The notes under the pieces were generated by a model, which ran no database searches, had not been told where the DNA came from, and saw only the letters and a program-made list of their open reading frames with translations. Shown here piece after piece: positions 34,806 through 42,806 of a stretch of 42,806 nt of DNA (the stretch's first letter is position 1; each line of letters begins with the position of its first letter). This DNA is from CAYJAB01 sp964368305 (GTDB lineage: Bacteria; Bacillota_I; Bacilli_A; Erysipelotrichales; Erysipelotrichaceae), in assembly GCA_964368305.1 (NCBI GenBank), contig CAYJAB010000010.1:1-42806 (forward strand). Reading direction: 5' to 3'. A program made the translations under genes and the position numbers.

Positions 34806-37037
34806 TTATGCTTGTTTGTTTATTTTTTTAATGATATCTGAAATTTCTTCTGTACCTTCAATTGTGAAGCGATATAAATTCGTAATATTTTTTAGTGATC
34901 TATTAAAATAAGCCTTATGACTGAACACTCTCATTATACAATTATCATCTCCCAATAAACGGAATTTATTTTGTTTTCTATCCTGCAAATAATACGCCTG
35001 TATTTTGCACAACTGACAGTTTGATTTATTGTTATTTAGAATTTCTGTATTTACAATACAGTGCTTACTTGCCATCATTTGCACATATCCATATACCTCT
35101 TTAATAAGATTAGGATGAAAATGATATCTTTCTTTAAAATTCTTATAAATCATCTGAATTGTTTGATCTTCTATTTCTAAACTTAAAACCACTGCGTTGA
35201 ATCCAATTTGATTTAAAAACGCAACAGCATAAGAATTACTTACATTTAAACTCGCATCAGCAATTTTATGAGTATACGATTGTACTGCACCAATCTCACC
35301 TAAAATACAATCGTGTGCTTTAGGATAAACACCACTTTCATTAATACGATTTAATGCATACCCTATCGTTTGATTGCTCAATTTATTATCTGAAGAATAA
35401 AACTTAAAACCTAACTGTTTTAATGACTCTAATTGACTTTCATTTTCAATTATCGCAATCTCTTGTGATAACGGTTCATATTTAACTAAATCACACACAT
35501 AATGTTTGATTGTGCGGTTTGTATAATGTTTTTGTCTTTTTTGTTTTAGTGTATCAAACGCTTCTCTTCTTAATTGATTTAATTCCTTAATCGAAATAAA
35601 AACAGAACCATTTAACTCAATATCCATCTTTTCAATTGTGTAAATTGTATCATTTGTCTTAGAAAGTTGTTTTGCGATGCTATCTTTTGTCATTGGACTT
35701 GACTTCGCTTGTTCTACACTCTTTCCAAACACTTCAATAAATTGATGATTATCACTTAATTCTATTTTTAATGGTTCACCAATTGTCGCAACAAGTTTAA
35801 TGTGCGTCATGATACGACGATGATTTTTACGATAGCTTTCTTGAATTGTTTGAAGATCTTCTACATCTGATGTTTTTACAATCGGTGTACCAACTTCTAA
35901 ATATCCTTTTTTCTTCAATGTTACAACTTCATTTTCTAAAGCACCACTTACTAATAAATTATTTTTATATAAAAAATTGACAATAAACCCCTCATCATTT
36001 TCATTTAAAAACCGAACACCATCTCCTTGTTTTAAGGGTCTTGTTAATAAAACCTCGCATGTATCTTTATACGCCTTAACAACCTTCCCAATTTCAATTC
36101 CGATGTGATTTCCTCTATTTGTTTGAATAAAATCCTTACCATATTGCTCAAATAAAAACCCTTTTGTAAACCCTCTATTAAACAACTTCATCGCCGTCTC
36201 TTTTTGAACTTGTTTTAAATCAAAAGACCCTGTACTTAAGTATGTATCAATTGCTAAACGATATAAAGAAACCATATACCCTACATATTCTGGTCTTTTC
36301 ATTCTTCCTTCAATCTTAAAAGAAGTAATACCACTATCAATTAAATCCCCAATATGTTCAATCGTAAATAAATCTTTAGTAGACATTAGATAAGCACCTT
36401 CTGTATTAAGTCGTTTATCTTGTTGATAAAGATCATAGGGTAACCTACATGGCTGTGCACACTCCCCTTTATTTCCACTTCGTGATCCTAATGTCTTACT
36501 CATTAAACATTGACCAGAATAACAAAAACATAAAGCACCATGTACAAAAGCTTCTACTTCAATATTCTCATTAATTGCTACTTGTTTAATAATAGAAATC
36601 GGCGTTTCACGCGCCATTACAACGCGATGTACACCTTGACTTACAATAAACTTTGCTGCTTCTGTATTGTGGATATGCATTTGTGTTGAGGCGTGTATTT
36701 CAAGATCTGGATACATTTTTCTAGCAACTTCTAACACTCCATAATCTTGCACAATAATCGCATCAATATCATTTACATAAGCAAATCCTAAAAAAGAAAT
36801 TAAATCTTCCATTTCCTCTTCATGAATTATTGTATTAACAGTTAAATAAACTTTTACACCATATTCATGTGCATATTGAATCGCTTCAATCAGCTCTTCA
36901 TCACTGAAGTTATGCGAAAAAGCACGCGCTCCAAATCGTTTGCCCGCAAGATAAACTGCATCACATCCATTTTGTACAGCTGCGATTAATGATTCCATAT
37001 TTCCGCATGGTGCTAATAACTCTATTTTTTTTCTCAT
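34806..37037 (-). CDS. U32-family peptidase-like protein (RlhA/TrhP type RNA hydroxylation candidate)
   Basis: 743 residues. The N-terminal U32 domain starts IELLAPCGNMESLIAAVQNG and carries the Cys set C170, C172, C177, C193 and C197 (CFCYSGQCL, GECAQPC) that fits an iron-sulfur cluster. Then come KIEGRMKRPEYVG and a long C-terminal extension of the DUF3656/collagenase-like kind with further Cys (NCQLC). E. coli relatives YegQ and RlhA hydroxylate tRNA U34 or 23S rRNA C2501 using prephenate-derived chemistry, so an RNA role is more likely than collagen digestion. Which RNA is hit cannot be told. ATG overlaps the PHP gene stop (ATGA). Confidence 0.85.
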   Translation of the reverse strand: MRKKIELLAPCGNMESLIAAVQNGCDAVYLAGKRFGARAFSHNFSDEELIEAIQYAHEYGVKVYLTVNTIIHEEEMEDLISFLGFAYVNDIDAIIVQDYGVLEVARKMYPDLEIHASTQMHIHNTEAAKFIVSQGVHRVVMARETPISIIKQVAINENIEVEAFVHGALCFCYSGQCLMSKTLGSRSGNKGECAQPCRLPYDLYQQDKRLNTEGAYLMSTKDLFTIEHIGDLIDSGITSFKIEGRMKRPEYVGYMVSLYRLAIDTYLSTGSFDLKQVQKETAMKLFNRGFTKGFLFEQYGKDFIQTNRGNHIGIEIGKVVKAYKDTCEVLLTRPLKQGDGVRFLNENDEGFIVNFLYKNNLLVSGALENEVVTLKKKGYLEVGTPIVKTSDVEDLQTIQESYRKNHRRIMTHIKLVATIGEPLKIELSDNHQFIEVFGKSVEQAKSSPMTKDSIAKQLSKTNDTIYTIEKMDIELNGSVFISIKELNQLRREAFDTLKQKRQKHYTNRTIKHYVCDLVKYEPLSQEIAIIENESQLESLKQLGFKFYSSDNKLSNQTIGYALNRINESGVYPKAHDCILGEIGAVQSYTHKIADASLNVSNSYAVAFLNQIGFNAVVLSLEIEDQTIQMIYKNFKERYHFHPNLIKEVYGYVQMMASKHCIVNTEILNNNKSNCQLCKIQAYYLQDRKQNKFRLLGDDNCIMRVFSHKAYFNRSLKNITNLYRFTIEGTEEISDIIKKINKQA

Positions 37038-37921
37038 ATTTCCTCTTTTTTTGATTTCATCTTTAAAATCAATGCATCTTTTATTTTTTGATTATCCCAT
37101 GGGTAGTTTGTTTGACCAAGTTGAATATTTGGTTTTGTACTTCCATGAAAATCACTTCCGATTGTGATTAAAAGATCTCTTTTTTCACAATAATTTCTTA
37201 GTATTTCCATTTCTTGCTTTGTATGGTAATTATTTGAAATTTCAAATCCTTCTACACCACTTTTTACAAGATCATCTAACACATCATCTGTTATTGCGAT
37301 ATTGACAGCCGGATGTGCTACTATAACAACCCCTTTTGCAGATTGAATTGTTTCTACCACCTCATCTAATGATGGTAAATTCATTTCTACATAACATGGT
37401 TTATTTAAAGCACAGTAATCCCAGTAAAAATTCGCAACGGGTGAGTCACTTCTCTCCCCTTTAGTATAAGGTAAAAACGCTGGATGAATGTGGTCTTGTA
37501 GCATTACTTGTGTAATTTCTACATTTGTATAAAAATCATTTCCACTTAATTTTTTACATTTCTCTTCGTCAATTTCAATCCCAAAATAAGCATTAAATAA
37601 GTCAATTCTCTTTTTTGAAATTCTTTTTAGTTCATTGGGATAATGTTCGACAACCTTTTTAAAAATGGTATCTTTTAATTCAACTCCATATCCAATCACA
37701 TGGATTACATCTTCTTTATAGTAACAATCTATTTCAATTGCACCGATTACTGTAAGACGCTTATCTTCAATCGCAAGCTTTGCACCACTAATTACATTAT
37801 GATCGCAAATTGCGATTGTATCTATATTTTCTTTAACACACACGTCTAAAATATCCTTGATTGTTTCTGTACTATCAAAGCTATGATTTGTATGAACATG
37901 TAAATCTATTTTTATACTCAT
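37034..37921 (-). CDS. PHP-domain phosphoesterase
   Basis: 295 residues. Metal-binding PHP motifs: DLHVHTNHSFDS at residues 6-17, AICDHNV, a Glu in AIEIDCY, VIVAHPAV and ITIGSDFHGS at the end. The layout is close to YciV/RNase AM-type and nucleoside 3',5'-bisphosphate phosphatases. GAGGTGA precedes the ATG. Co-transcribed with the U32 gene and divergent from the yggS-like gene. RNA or nucleotide phosphate removal is inferred from the family. Confidence 0.85.
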   Translation of the reverse strand: MSIKIDLHVHTNHSFDSTETIKDILDVCVKENIDTIAICDHNVISGAKLAIEDKRLTVIGAIEIDCYYKEDVIHVIGYGVELKDTIFKKVVEHYPNELKRISKKRIDLFNAYFGIEIDEEKCKKLSGNDFYTNVEITQVMLQDHIHPAFLPYTKGERSDSPVANFYWDYCALNKPCYVEMNLPSLDEVVETIQSAKGVVIVAHPAVNIAITDDVLDDLVKSGVEGFEISNNYHTKQEMEILRNYCEKRDLLITIGSDFHGSTKPNIQLGQTNYPWDNQKIKDALILKMKSKKEEI

Positions 37922-37960
37922 ATATTCACCTCTTTTATTATTGTATCACATATATGATGA

Positions 37961-37989
37961 TTGATTAATTACGCATTTTATTAGATAAT
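37961..37989 (+). promoter_or_regulatory. Promoter of the yggS-like gene, predicting a leaderless mRNA
   Basis: TTGATT (37961-37966), 17-nt spacer, GATAAT (37984-37989) on the plus strand. Only six bases separate the -10 from the start ATG at 37996, so transcription should start at or within a base or two of the A of ATG. Confidence 0.7.
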
Positions 37990-37995
37990 ACATTC

Positions 37996-38613
37996 ATGAA
38001 AAAATCAATAAAATATGACAATGTTGTAACGGTTGCTGTTACAAAGCACAAAACCTATGATCAAATTAAACCGTTATACGACTTAGGATATCGCGACTTT
38101 GCGGAAAATAAAGTACAAGAGCTTCTTTTAAAGGTAGACTCTTTTAAAGATGTACAGTGGCATTTTATTGGACATTTACAATCCAACAAAGTAAAACATG
38201 TTGTGAAGCACTGTACTTTAATTCACTCTGTAGATTCGATTTCTTTACTAAAAGAAATAAATAAACAATCTATTATACAAAATAAAACAACCTCTGTTTT
38301 ATTACAAGTAAATATCGCCAAAGAAAACACTAAATATGGATTTAGTGAAGAATCTATTTTTGAGTGTTTAAATGATATTTCTCATTTTTCTAATATTTTA
38401 GTTTGCGGAATGATGGTTATGGGACCTCATACTGATAATACACTAGAAATAGAAAGAGTATTCGCAAAAGCAAACACTCTTTATACATCTATTCAAAATC
38501 AATATCCATCGTTAAAATCTTTTAAAGTACTTTCAATGGGAATGAGTAGTGATTATCTTTTAGCAATCAAGCATCATTCCAATATGATTAGATTAGGAAC
38601 TATTTTATATTAA
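37996..38613 (+). CDS. YggS/PROSC-family pyridoxal phosphate homeostasis protein
   Basis: Binds PLP and balances B6 vitamers; no enzyme reaction known. 205 residues. PLP Lys is K17 in VTVAVTKHK, followed by FAENKVQEL, WHFIGHLQSNK, IHSVDS, LLQVNIAKENTKYGF and the phosphate-binding LSMGMSSDYLLAIKH. The N-terminal helix seen before the first strand in most members (Lys near 36) is about 19 residues shorter. No ribosome site precedes the ATG and the promoter implies a leaderless transcript. Its stop overlaps the stop of the convergent membrane protein gene. Confidence 0.93.
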   Translation: MKKSIKYDNVVTVAVTKHKTYDQIKPLYDLGYRDFAENKVQELLLKVDSFKDVQWHFIGHLQSNKVKHVVKHCTLIHSVDSISLLKEINKQSIIQNKTTSVLLQVNIAKENTKYGFSEESIFECLNDISHFSNILVCGMMVMGPHTDNTLEIERVFAKANTLYTSIQNQYPSLKSFKVLSMGMSSDYLLAIKHHSNMIRLGTILY

Positions 38614-38960
38614 CTAAAAAACTCATACCCACATAATACATAAATCATGTAGTATACAAATCCATCAATCGCAAAAAAGTTTAAGATTGAATGTATTTCT
38701 GGGAAAATATAATATCCAATTTGTGTAATAATAAAAAATAATAAAATAAAAGAAATGAGTACTTTTTTAATCCAAGTATGGTTTCTTTTTTTTGTTTGAT
38801 TCAAACATAATCCTAATACAAAAAATAATAAACTAATAATAATGATTACAAGCTCTCTTTGAAATTCAAAATAAGGAAGTGATTCAAATATTTGAACAAT
38901 CCATCCACCTAAAAATACCAAAACAAGCGTTGTAAAAAATGATTTTGTGCTTTTAGACAT
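38610..38960 (-). CDS. Unknown small membrane protein, four helices
   Basis: Not recognised. 116 residues with four hydrophobic segments (about 9-29, 34-53, 66-86 and 93-112) and a basic loop QTKKRNHTWIKK between the second and third. Overlaps the end of the preceding membrane protein gene by 8 nt, so the two are likely one unit; it meets the yggS-like gene tail to tail with overlapping stops and no visible terminator. Confidence 0.65.
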   Translation of the reverse strand: MSKSTKSFFTTLVLVFLGGWIVQIFESLPYFEFQRELVIIIISLLFFVLGLCLNQTKKRNHTWIKKVLISFILLFFIITQIGYYIFPEIHSILNFFAIDGFVYYMIYVLCGYEFFS

Positions 38961-39456
38961 ATTCTTTTTCCTTTTTACTCATATAAATTCTAGCTATTGC
39001 TCCTAAATAAAATGACATTGCGGGAACAATCGCTGTTAACATTAAAACTAAATGATACCCATCTGCATTTAAATCAATTGTATTGTATATAAGTGCTGCT
39101 GGATAATTTAGTAATATATAAAGACTTAATAAATCAATGATATAGAATTGGTATGCCAATAACACGCCAATCCCCCAAAAAACGATTAAACCAATACTGA
39201 AATAAAGTGAACATTTAAATACTATCTGTCCCATATTTTTAATTTGATGTTTCGCTAAGATAAAGATAAATCCTGCCAACATATAAAGTGGAACAATAAT
39301 TAAAAGGGACGCTAATACAAACAATACGGGTTCTGTTTGTACGTAAAAGAAAGACAATGGATGTCTAATACCAAAAATTAGCGATGTACATATTGTAATA
39401 ACCAAATGCGATATTACCATAAATATAATAGTATATTTGATATCTTGTTTATTCAT
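38953..39456 (-). CDS. Unknown membrane protein, about five helices
   Basis: Not recognised. 167 residues from the ATG at 39456, which has AGGAGG four to five bases upstream; the in-frame ATG at 39480 has none. Hydrophobic segments lie near 9-29, 45-70, 85-105, 110-128 and 138-158, and the tail is charged (SKKEKEYV). Lies 43 nt after queH, so it may be co-transcribed with the queuosine genes; a link to uptake of a queuosine precursor would be speculation. Confidence 0.65.
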   Translation of the reverse strand: MNKQDIKYTIIFMVISHLVITICTSLIFGIRHPLSFFYVQTEPVLFVLASLLIIVPLYMLAGFIFILAKHQIKNMGQIVFKCSLYFSIGLIVFWGIGVLLAYQFYIIDLLSLYILLNYPAALIYNTIDLNADGYHLVLMLTAIVPAMSFYLGAIARIYMSKKEKEYV

Positions 39457-39499
39457 AAATCCTCCTGCTCTACTATACATACTAAAAGCTTAAACTGTA

Positions 39500-40129
39500 C
39501 TATGATGCACTCTTGTTTTTGTGTACATCATATGAATACTTACATCCACAATATTTTTGTCGATATAAGTTTAACTCTAAAGAAAGTGCGATTGATTTAC
39601 TTTGACCGTCTCCTTTTTTAAAATCCGAGTAAAAATACTGCGTATTTATAAAAGCTGATTGCATTAATCGTCCAATCTCATTTAATTTTGTAGCATTTTT
39701 GTGTCTGCTTATTGTCATGATTGTTGTAAAATAATCATATTTATTCGCATTTGCATACGCGAATGCTTGTCTCATTCTTAAGCTATAACACATAAAGCAT
39801 CTTTTTCCATGCTCTTTATCTTGCGCTCTTTTTTGCAATAAACGATGAAAGTCTTCTTGCAAATAAGGCTCTACAATTAAATTGACATTTGTTTTGTTTT
39901 CAAAATTAAAATCTTTTACATACTTTTTTAATTCATTTAATCTAATGTCATATTCTTCTTGCGGATAAATATTACTATTATTAAAATACAATGTCAAATC
40001 AAAATATTGAATTAACCATTTCATAATATAACAATTGCACGGCGCACAACACGAATGAAGTAATAACTTAGGTTTATTTTCAAACTTAGAAATAACCTCT
40101 AGTGAGTTTAAATAATAATTCTTTATCAT
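39500..40129 (-). CDS. queH: Epoxyqueuosine reductase QueH
   Basis: Reduces epoxyqueuosine in tRNA to queuosine, the non-orthologous counterpart of QueG. 209 residues with LLHSCCAPCNCY (C27, C28, C31, C33), KRCFMCYSLRM and the late YCGCKYS, the Cys sets for the iron-sulfur cluster and iron site. Its ATG overlaps the queA stop (ATGA). The neighbours tgt and queA supply the two preceding steps. Confidence 0.95.
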   Translation of the reverse strand: MIKNYYLNSLEVISKFENKPKLLLHSCCAPCNCYIMKWLIQYFDLTLYFNNSNIYPQEEYDIRLNELKKYVKDFNFENKTNVNLIVEPYLQEDFHRLLQKRAQDKEHGKRCFMCYSLRMRQAFAYANANKYDYFTTIMTISRHKNATKLNEIGRLMQSAFINTQYFYSDFKKGDGQSKSIALSLELNLYRQKYCGCKYSYDVHKNKSAS

Positions 40130-41113
40130 AAAATCAACATTGCATCTCCAAATGAGAAAAAGCGATATTTATCTAATATTGCCTCATCATACGCTTTTAA
40201 AATAAGCTCTTTAGATGCAAATGCACTTACCAACATAATCAATGTCGACTCAGGAAGATGAAAATTAGTCACCAATCCATCAATCGCATTTAACTTAATT
40301 CCTGGATAAATAAAAATATTTGTACTTCCACTACATGCTTTAAAACACCCATTCTCTTTATAAATTGCCTCAAGTGTACGTGTAGATGTCGTTCCAATCG
40401 CAATAATACGTTTATTATTTTGTTTTGCATCATTTAAGATTTCAGCCGTTTCAGAACTCATTTCATAAAGTTCACTGTGCATATCATGGTCATTAATATC
40501 TTCTACATCCATTGGTTTAAATGTTCCAAGACCTACATGNNNNNNNNNNAAATATTTCATCTGTAAAATGAAGTCCTGCAGTAGGAGCAGCACTGCTTCC
40601 CATAATTTGTGCATATACTGTTTGGTAACGATTCTTATCTTCTAATCGTTCTTTTATATATGGAGGAAGAGGCATATTCCCTAATTCTTCAATGATTTCA
40701 TAAAAAATCCCATCGTAAATCATCTCCATAATACGAATCCCTTTATCTTTAACTTCTTTACATTTTGCCTTTAATAAACCTTCTTTAAAGCTAATTATTG
40801 TGCCTTCTTTAATTACTCTTGCATTTCCTGCTAAACACTCCCAAACATCTTCATTTTGCTTTAGAAGCAACAATTCTACTTTCGCACCGGTTTCTTCCTT
40901 TACTCCAAAAAGTCTTGCTGGTAATACTTTTGTATTATTGCGTACTAAAACATCACCCGATTTAAAATAATCTACAATTTCTTTAAATAAATGATGTTCA
41001 ATCTTTTGATTTTTACGATCAACATACATCAAACGAGATGCACTACGATCTAATAGGGGTGTTTGCGCAATTAACTCTTTTGGTAAATCAAAGCTAAATT
41101 CACTTTTTTTCAT
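40126..41113 (-). CDS. queA: S-adenosylmethionine:tRNA ribosyltransferase-isomerase, interrupted by an assembly gap
   Basis: Adds the cyclopentane-epoxide part from SAM to preQ1-tRNA. The upstream part begins KKSEFSFDLPKELIAQTPL and runs to PTAGLHFTDEIF; after 10 N it resumes HVGLGTFKPMDVEDINDHDM and ends GDAMLIL. Codons end exactly at 40550 and resume exactly at 40539, so the true gap is a multiple of three. Compared with a typical QueA about 15 residues (about 45 nt) are missing between HFTDEIF and HVGLG. The gene is therefore probably intact and the 10 N a placeholder. Starts one base after the tgt stop. Confidence 0.93.
40540..40549. other. Assembly gap of 10 N inside queA
   Basis: Ten N mark a scaffold gap. 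The stated size is a placeholder: reading frames on either side agree with a multiple-of-three gap near 45 nt. Confidence 0.97.
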
Positions 41114-41114
41114 A

Positions 41115-42260
41115 CTAAAATCCTCTTGAATCTACACTATTTAAATCATATTTTTTGAAAAACTCTTCTTTAAAGTCTAAGAAACGGTCTTCTTTAATCG
41201 CAATACGTATTTCTTCCATTAAATGAATCAAGTAACGCAAATTATGAATGGATAATAATCTTTGTCCTAACCCCTCATCACATTTTACCAAATGACGTAA
41301 ATAGGCTCTTGTGTAGTTTTTACACGTATAACAATCACAGTTATGATCAAGTGGCGTATAATCTCTTTCATATTTCTTATTTTTAATATTAATCCTACCA
41401 TGACTTGTCATTAAAGTACCATGTCTTGCGATTCTTGTAGGTAATACACAATCAAACATATCTACTCCACGAAGAACACCTTCTAAAATTGCATCTGTAC
41501 TTCCTACGCCCATTAAATATCGAGGTTTATCCGCTGGTAAGTGTTTGATAGAGTAGTCTATCATCTTATACATTACTTCTTTTGATTCACCCACACTTGT
41601 ACCACCAATAGAGTAGCCTGGAAAATCCATTGCTACTGTTTGTTTAGCAGAATACTCTCTTAAATCTTCATATTCTCCCCCTTGTACAATCCCAAATAAA
41701 GATTGCACACTAGGATCCGCATGTACTTCTTTACCACGTTTTGCCCAACGAAGTGTTCTTTCAATACTATTTTTCATATATTCATGCGTTGCAGGATATG
41801 GTGGACACTCATCAAAACTCATAATAATATCTGCCTGAAGTTTATTTTGTACTTCAATAGATTTTTCTGGAGTTAAAAACAACGCATCTCCATTAATATG
41901 ATTTTTAAAAGCAACACCTTCTTCTGTAATCTTACGATGTTTACTCAAAGAGAATACCTGAAATCCTCCACTATCTGTTAAAATAGGTCCATCATAATTC
42001 ATAAACTTATGTAGTCCGCCTGCTTCATTTACGATATCTTCACCAGGTCTTAACCATAAGTGGTATGTATTAGACAAGATAACGCCCGCTATCATTTCTT
42101 TAATTTCTTCAGGAGTTAAAAATTTAACTGTCGCTAATGTTCCTACAGGCATAAACATCGGAACTTCTACATCACCATGTGGTGTGTGTAATATTCCATA
42201 TCTTGCACCTGATTGTTTACATATATGTTTTATTTCTAAAGTTACTGCATCTTTCTTCAT
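41115..42260 (-). CDS. tgt: Queuine/preQ1 tRNA-guanine transglycosylase
   Basis: Exchanges G34 of GUN-anticodon tRNAs for preQ1. 381 residues: PMFMPVGTLATVK, LTDSGGFQVFSL (catalytic Asp), GIVQGG, SIGGTSVGE, DCVLPTRIARHG (second Asp and the tRNA-contact loop), and zinc ligands CDCYTCKNY plus a downstream His in LSIHNLRYL. GGTGAT precedes the ATG. First gene of tgt-queA-queH. Confidence 0.98.
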   Translation of the reverse strand: MKKDAVTLEIKHICKQSGARYGILHTPHGDVEVPMFMPVGTLATVKFLTPEEIKEMIAGVILSNTYHLWLRPGEDIVNEAGGLHKFMNYDGPILTDSGGFQVFSLSKHRKITEEGVAFKNHINGDALFLTPEKSIEVQNKLQADIIMSFDECPPYPATHEYMKNSIERTLRWAKRGKEVHADPSVQSLFGIVQGGEYEDLREYSAKQTVAMDFPGYSIGGTSVGESKEVMYKMIDYSIKHLPADKPRYLMGVGSTDAILEGVLRGVDMFDCVLPTRIARHGTLMTSHGRINIKNKKYERDYTPLDHNCDCYTCKNYTRAYLRHLVKCDEGLGQRLLSIHNLRYLIHLMEEIRIAIKEDRFLDFKEEFFKKYDLNSVDSRGF

Positions 42261-42311
42261 TTTATCACCGTATCTATAATAGCATAATTTTCACAAATTA
42301 CATAATAAAAA

Positions 42312-42335
42312 AATAGCACTAGATACAGTGCTATT
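42312..42335 (-). terminator. Terminator after the TadE-like gene
   Basis: AATAGCACT / AGTGCTATT, 9-bp stem with 6-nt loop and run of seven T on the minus strand, its 5' arm inside the stop codon. It separates the pilin-like genes from tgt. Confidence 0.9.
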
Positions 42336-42663
42336 ACATCGGTTGTGTGAGCATAGATACCTTCCCCTCAATACTTAAGTTCAGCACTGATATTCTAATT
42401 GGAAACAGCACAATTACTTCATATCGATTATCGATAGAATTAACAACTTGATATGTACAATTGTGGCAATTATAAGGCAATGCATCAATCAATTCTACAA
42501 CTGATAAATCATACCTGTCTTGCCTATCAATCGTTGATACAATCGCTTCTTGATAAACTCTAGCATTGTGATACGACATAGATACCATAGATAATGAAAA
42601 ACCCACTACGACAAATAACATTCCAAAAAACATTATTAGTCCAAGTTCAAACCCACCTTTCAT
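42334..42663 (-). CDS. Small pilin-like or TadE-like membrane protein
   Basis: 109 residues. N-terminus MKGGFELGLIMFFGMLFVVV resembles a prepilin: short basic leader, Gly, then a hydrophobic helix (about 8-30) with a Glu close to its start. A soluble outer domain of about 75 residues follows, with two Cys in NCHNC and a beta-rich YEVIVLFPIRISVLNLSIEG. This is the shape of TadE-type pseudopilins. GAGGGG precedes the ATG. It directly follows another pilin-like gene. The assignment rests on shape, not on strong family motifs. Confidence 0.55.
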   Translation of the reverse strand: MKGGFELGLIMFFGMLFVVVGFSLSMVSMSYHNARVYQEAIVSTIDRQDRYDLSVVELIDALPYNCHNCTYQVVNSIDNRYEVIVLFPIRISVLNLSIEGKVSMLTQPM

Positions 42664-42666
42664 ACT

Positions 42667-42806
42667 CTACCCCTCTTGCGTTGTCATATCTGACCATTGC
42701 GTCTCTAATGTATCTTTCATAGTATCTTTAAAATCATTAGAAAACACAATCATCCCTGTTGCGATAACAGTTACTACTAATACTAATCCATACTCTTCAA
42801 AGAAAG
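42667..42806 (-). CDS. Partial pilin-like protein (5' end beyond right edge)
   Basis: The last 46 codons of a gene reading FFEEYGLVLVVTVIATGMIV, then VFSNDFKDTMKDTLETQW and a short polar tail. A Glu-Tyr pair directly before a hydrophobic helix is the hallmark of Flp-type pilins, as is the small size. Three bases separate its stop from the next start. The cluster appears to continue to the right of the window. Confidence 0.5.
   Translation of the reverse strand, partial: FFEEYGLVLVVTVIATGMIVFSNDFKDTMKDTLETQWSDMTTQEG

Noticed and set aside
40126..41113. queA as a pseudogene with a frameshift
   Set aside because: The frame change occurs only at the N placeholder and both flanking parts match a normal QueA.
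1..42806. TGA read as Trp, as in Mollicutes
   Set aside because: Trp is encoded by TGG in conserved motifs and TGA closes several genes (mutM, coaE neighbour overlaps, rlmN, queA), so the standard code applies.

Overview
The window is strongly AT-rich bacterial chromosome with standard stop usage (TGA ends several genes and Trp is TGG). Gene content and order are those of a low-GC Gram-positive. The blocks priA-rsmB-rlmN-prpC-prkC-rsgA-rpe-thiN with convergent rpmB, polA-mutM-coaE-dnaB-dnaI-pfkA-pyk, and ftsA-ftsZ all follow Firmicutes order. The reduced architecture (threonyl-tRNA synthetase without its TGS domain, no def/fmt in the priA cluster) suggests an Erysipelotrichia-type relative of the Mollicutes. 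That placement is inference; no genus can be named from the sequence. A run of 10 N at 40540-40549 shows this is a draft scaffold.

Layout, read mostly on the minus strand. Right edge (38.6-42.8 kb): two pilin-like or TadE-like small membrane proteins, then tgt-queA-queH for queuosine tRNA modification, then two unknown membrane proteins. 33.4-38.6 kb: a PLP-homeostasis protein (plus strand, apparently leaderless), a PHP-domain phosphoesterase, a U32 peptidase-like RNA hydroxylase candidate and an MFS/UMF1 transporter. 24.3-33.4 kb: the priA operon (replication restart, rRNA methylation, PrkC/PrpC Ser/Thr signalling, RsgA, Rpe, thiamine pyrophosphokinase), closed by a terminator shared with convergent rpmB. 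19.2-24.0 kb: ftsA-ftsZ followed by a two-gene ABC exporter. 17.8-19.3 kb: a uracil permease behind a PyrR-type attenuator. 13.0-17.7 kb: a GT2 glycosyltransferase, a 41-residue membrane peptide with a small A24 prepilin peptidase, radC, mreC-mreD, and an orphan ZnuA-like lipoprotein that lacks the usual metal ligands. 4.4-13.0 kb: the polA-to-pyk operon joining DNA repair and replication to lower glycolysis. 1-4.4 kb: a ROK kinase with an altered zinc motif, an M29 aminopeptidase, a methyltransferase, and thrS (cut by the left edge) under a T-box riboswitch.

Most of the window is core genome. Adjacent genes often overlap by ATGA or by 1 nt, and operons end in clear Rho-independent hairpins that often begin at or inside the stop codon. 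Several true starts, judged by Shine-Dalgarno (SD) position, lie inside the longest possible ORF: methyltransferase, coaE, mutM, polA, GT2, ftsA (GTG), prpC and the 167-aa membrane protein.

No CRISPR array, insertion sequence, prophage, tRNA or rRNA was seen. No intergenic stretch exceeds about 300 bases; the longest is the thrS leader. I found no clearly new multi-gene system. The best leads are the metal-ligand-free ZnuA-like lipoprotein, the HxH-substituted ROK kinase, the dispersed pilin/prepilin-peptidase pieces with a new 41-aa peptide, and the leaderless yggS-type gene.
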